In this document: piece after piece, positions 63,372 to 64,000 of the stretch | Position numbering within the stretch: the stretch's first letter is position 1 | Layout of the letters: each line of letters opens with the position of its first letter | Assembly: GCF_002951615.1 (NCBI RefSeq) | Contig: NZ_CP019062.1 | Location: forward strand, 1,488,001-1,552,000 | DNA length: 64,000 nt | Source: Rahnella sikkimica | GTDB lineage: Bacteria > Pseudomonadota > Gammaproteobacteria > Enterobacterales > Enterobacteriaceae | Direction of reading: 5' to 3' | Notes under the pieces: generated by a model | Told to the model about the DNA's origin: nothing | Databases searched by the model: none | What the model saw: only the letters and a program-made list of their open reading frames with translations | Program-made: the position numbers and the translations under genes

Positions 63372-63995
63372 TTAACTCAGGCCGGGGACATCAAAACCGG
63401 GTGAAACCGACAGCAGCATTCTGACCTGTTTAACCAGTTCACTCATGCAGTCGTCGCGCATACCGTAATTGTTCAGCTCTTTTTCCAGGGCAAACAGATA
63501 TTGCGCGTTGGTCCCGAGCGGCCCGCTGGCCTGGGCAATCAGCGGCGCGATGACCTGATAATCGGTATCGGCTTCATACTGCGGATGCGACGGATCCATG
63601 ATAAACACCAGCGCGGTGACTTTGCGGCCATCATCGAGATCAAGCCCGCACCACGTCGGGCGATAGCAGCCGGTCACCATTTCGCGTTTCCACAGCAGCT
63701 CAAGTTCTTCATGCAGTTTTTCTTCCGGCAGACGGAATGCCAGACCGGTGGTCCTGCCACCGTCACGCAGCGCCAGCATACGCCCCGGCTGCGCATGAGT
63801 GCCGCGCCCGGATGTCAGACGTAAACAGAATGCGCGGTGATAGCCGTGCAACGTGGCTGGATGCGCCTCATCGGAATCAAAGACCGGGTTCCACATCAGG
63901 GAACCGTAGCCGAAAATCCACACCGGACTGTTGTCAGGGCGTCGCGCCAGAGTACAACTCAGGGAGGCAGCGCGCTGTTCAGGGGTCAGTAGCAT
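63372..63995 (-). CDS. chaC: Glutathione-specific gamma-glutamylcyclotransferase ChaC
   Basis: Cytoplasmic enzyme cleaving glutathione to 5-oxoproline and Cys-Gly. 207 aa from ATG 63995. VWIFGYGSLMWNP holds the YGSL substrate loop; LLWKREMVTGCYRPTWC and ASGPLGTNAQYLF follow E. coli ChaC closely. E. coli ChaC has about 20 more N-terminal residues (…ESLLWSAEQRAASL), so the true start may lie just beyond the right edge of the window. Confidence 0.9.
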   Translation of the reverse strand: MLLTPEQRAASLSCTLARRPDNSPVWIFGYGSLMWNPVFDSDEAHPATLHGYHRAFCLRLTSGRGTHAQPGRMLALRDGGRTTGLAFRLPEEKLHEELELLWKREMVTGCYRPTWCGLDLDDGRKVTALVFIMDPSHPQYEADTDYQVIAPLIAQASGPLGTNAQYLFALEKELNNYGMRDDCMSELVKQVRMLLSVSPGFDVPGLS

Positions 63996-64000
63996 CGATT

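Overview
The window looks like a chromosomal segment of an Enterobacterales bacterium, most likely a Yersiniaceae member of the Rahnella/Serratia type. This is inferred from an ascF/ascG pair, two ERIC elements, narGHJI with an E. coli-like promoter, an OmpC/OmpF-type porin and a chaC gene. No tRNA, rRNA, CRISPR array or prophage was seen.

Left part (1-13.2 kb). This holds the 5' part of ascF (aryl-beta-glucoside PTS) with its divergent repressor ascG, then a PAS-PAS-GGDEF-EAL protein, a cytoplasmic gamma-glutamyltranspeptidase-like enzyme, a YagE-like aldolase and an FhuF-type ferric reductase. A small unknown gene behind an ERIC element follows, then a carbohydrate/organic-acid style cluster of MHS transporter, RpiR regulator and GldA-like dehydrogenase.

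D-amino-acid block (13.9-24.4 kb, minus strand). This is one long operon: dgcN, dgcA, a Gsi/Dpp-type peptide importer (fused ATPase, binding protein, two permeases), an S58 (DmpA-type) aminopeptidase, an M55 D-aminopeptidase and a LysR regulator. The order of functions suggests uptake of D-residue peptides (for example peptidoglycan fragments), release of D-Glu, N-acetylation and racemisation to N-acetyl-L-Glu. A D-amino-acid transaminase lies at 29.9-30.7 kb. A porin, a Fur-boxed ABC exporter and a DUF2461 gene lie between.

Middle (30.8-39.9 kb). An IS1182-family element sits in the terminator hairpin of a small membrane-protein gene. Next comes narIJHG with a recognisable FNR/NarL promoter whose leader has been lengthened by an ERIC element.

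Accessory island (about 40.1-52.2 kb). This stretch is visibly AT-richer between genes. It encodes a secreted halovibrin (HvnA)-like protein, three minus-strand Ig-like/RCC1 proteins without signal peptides (the last disrupted by two frameshifts), a divergent inverse autotransporter (invasin type) with near-identical 297-bp repeats, a LysR-like regulator and a LydA-type holin candidate. Together they resemble an adhesion/toxin module with a possible holin-dependent export step; that last point is inference.

Right part (52.4-64 kb). This holds a CorA/ZntB-type transporter, a ClC channel with CBS domains, a DUF998 protein, a five-gene peptide/nickel-type ABC operon plus a second paralogous binding protein, and chaC.

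A striking background feature is a layered system of intergenic repeats. Three ~520-bp elements are each a near-complete imperfect palindrome (6600, 13381, 29336). They are preceded by short ~46-bp tandem units and end in TTGAAN hexamer tracts. G/C-rich paired hairpins (4552, 18680, 57794) and two ERIC copies complete the set.
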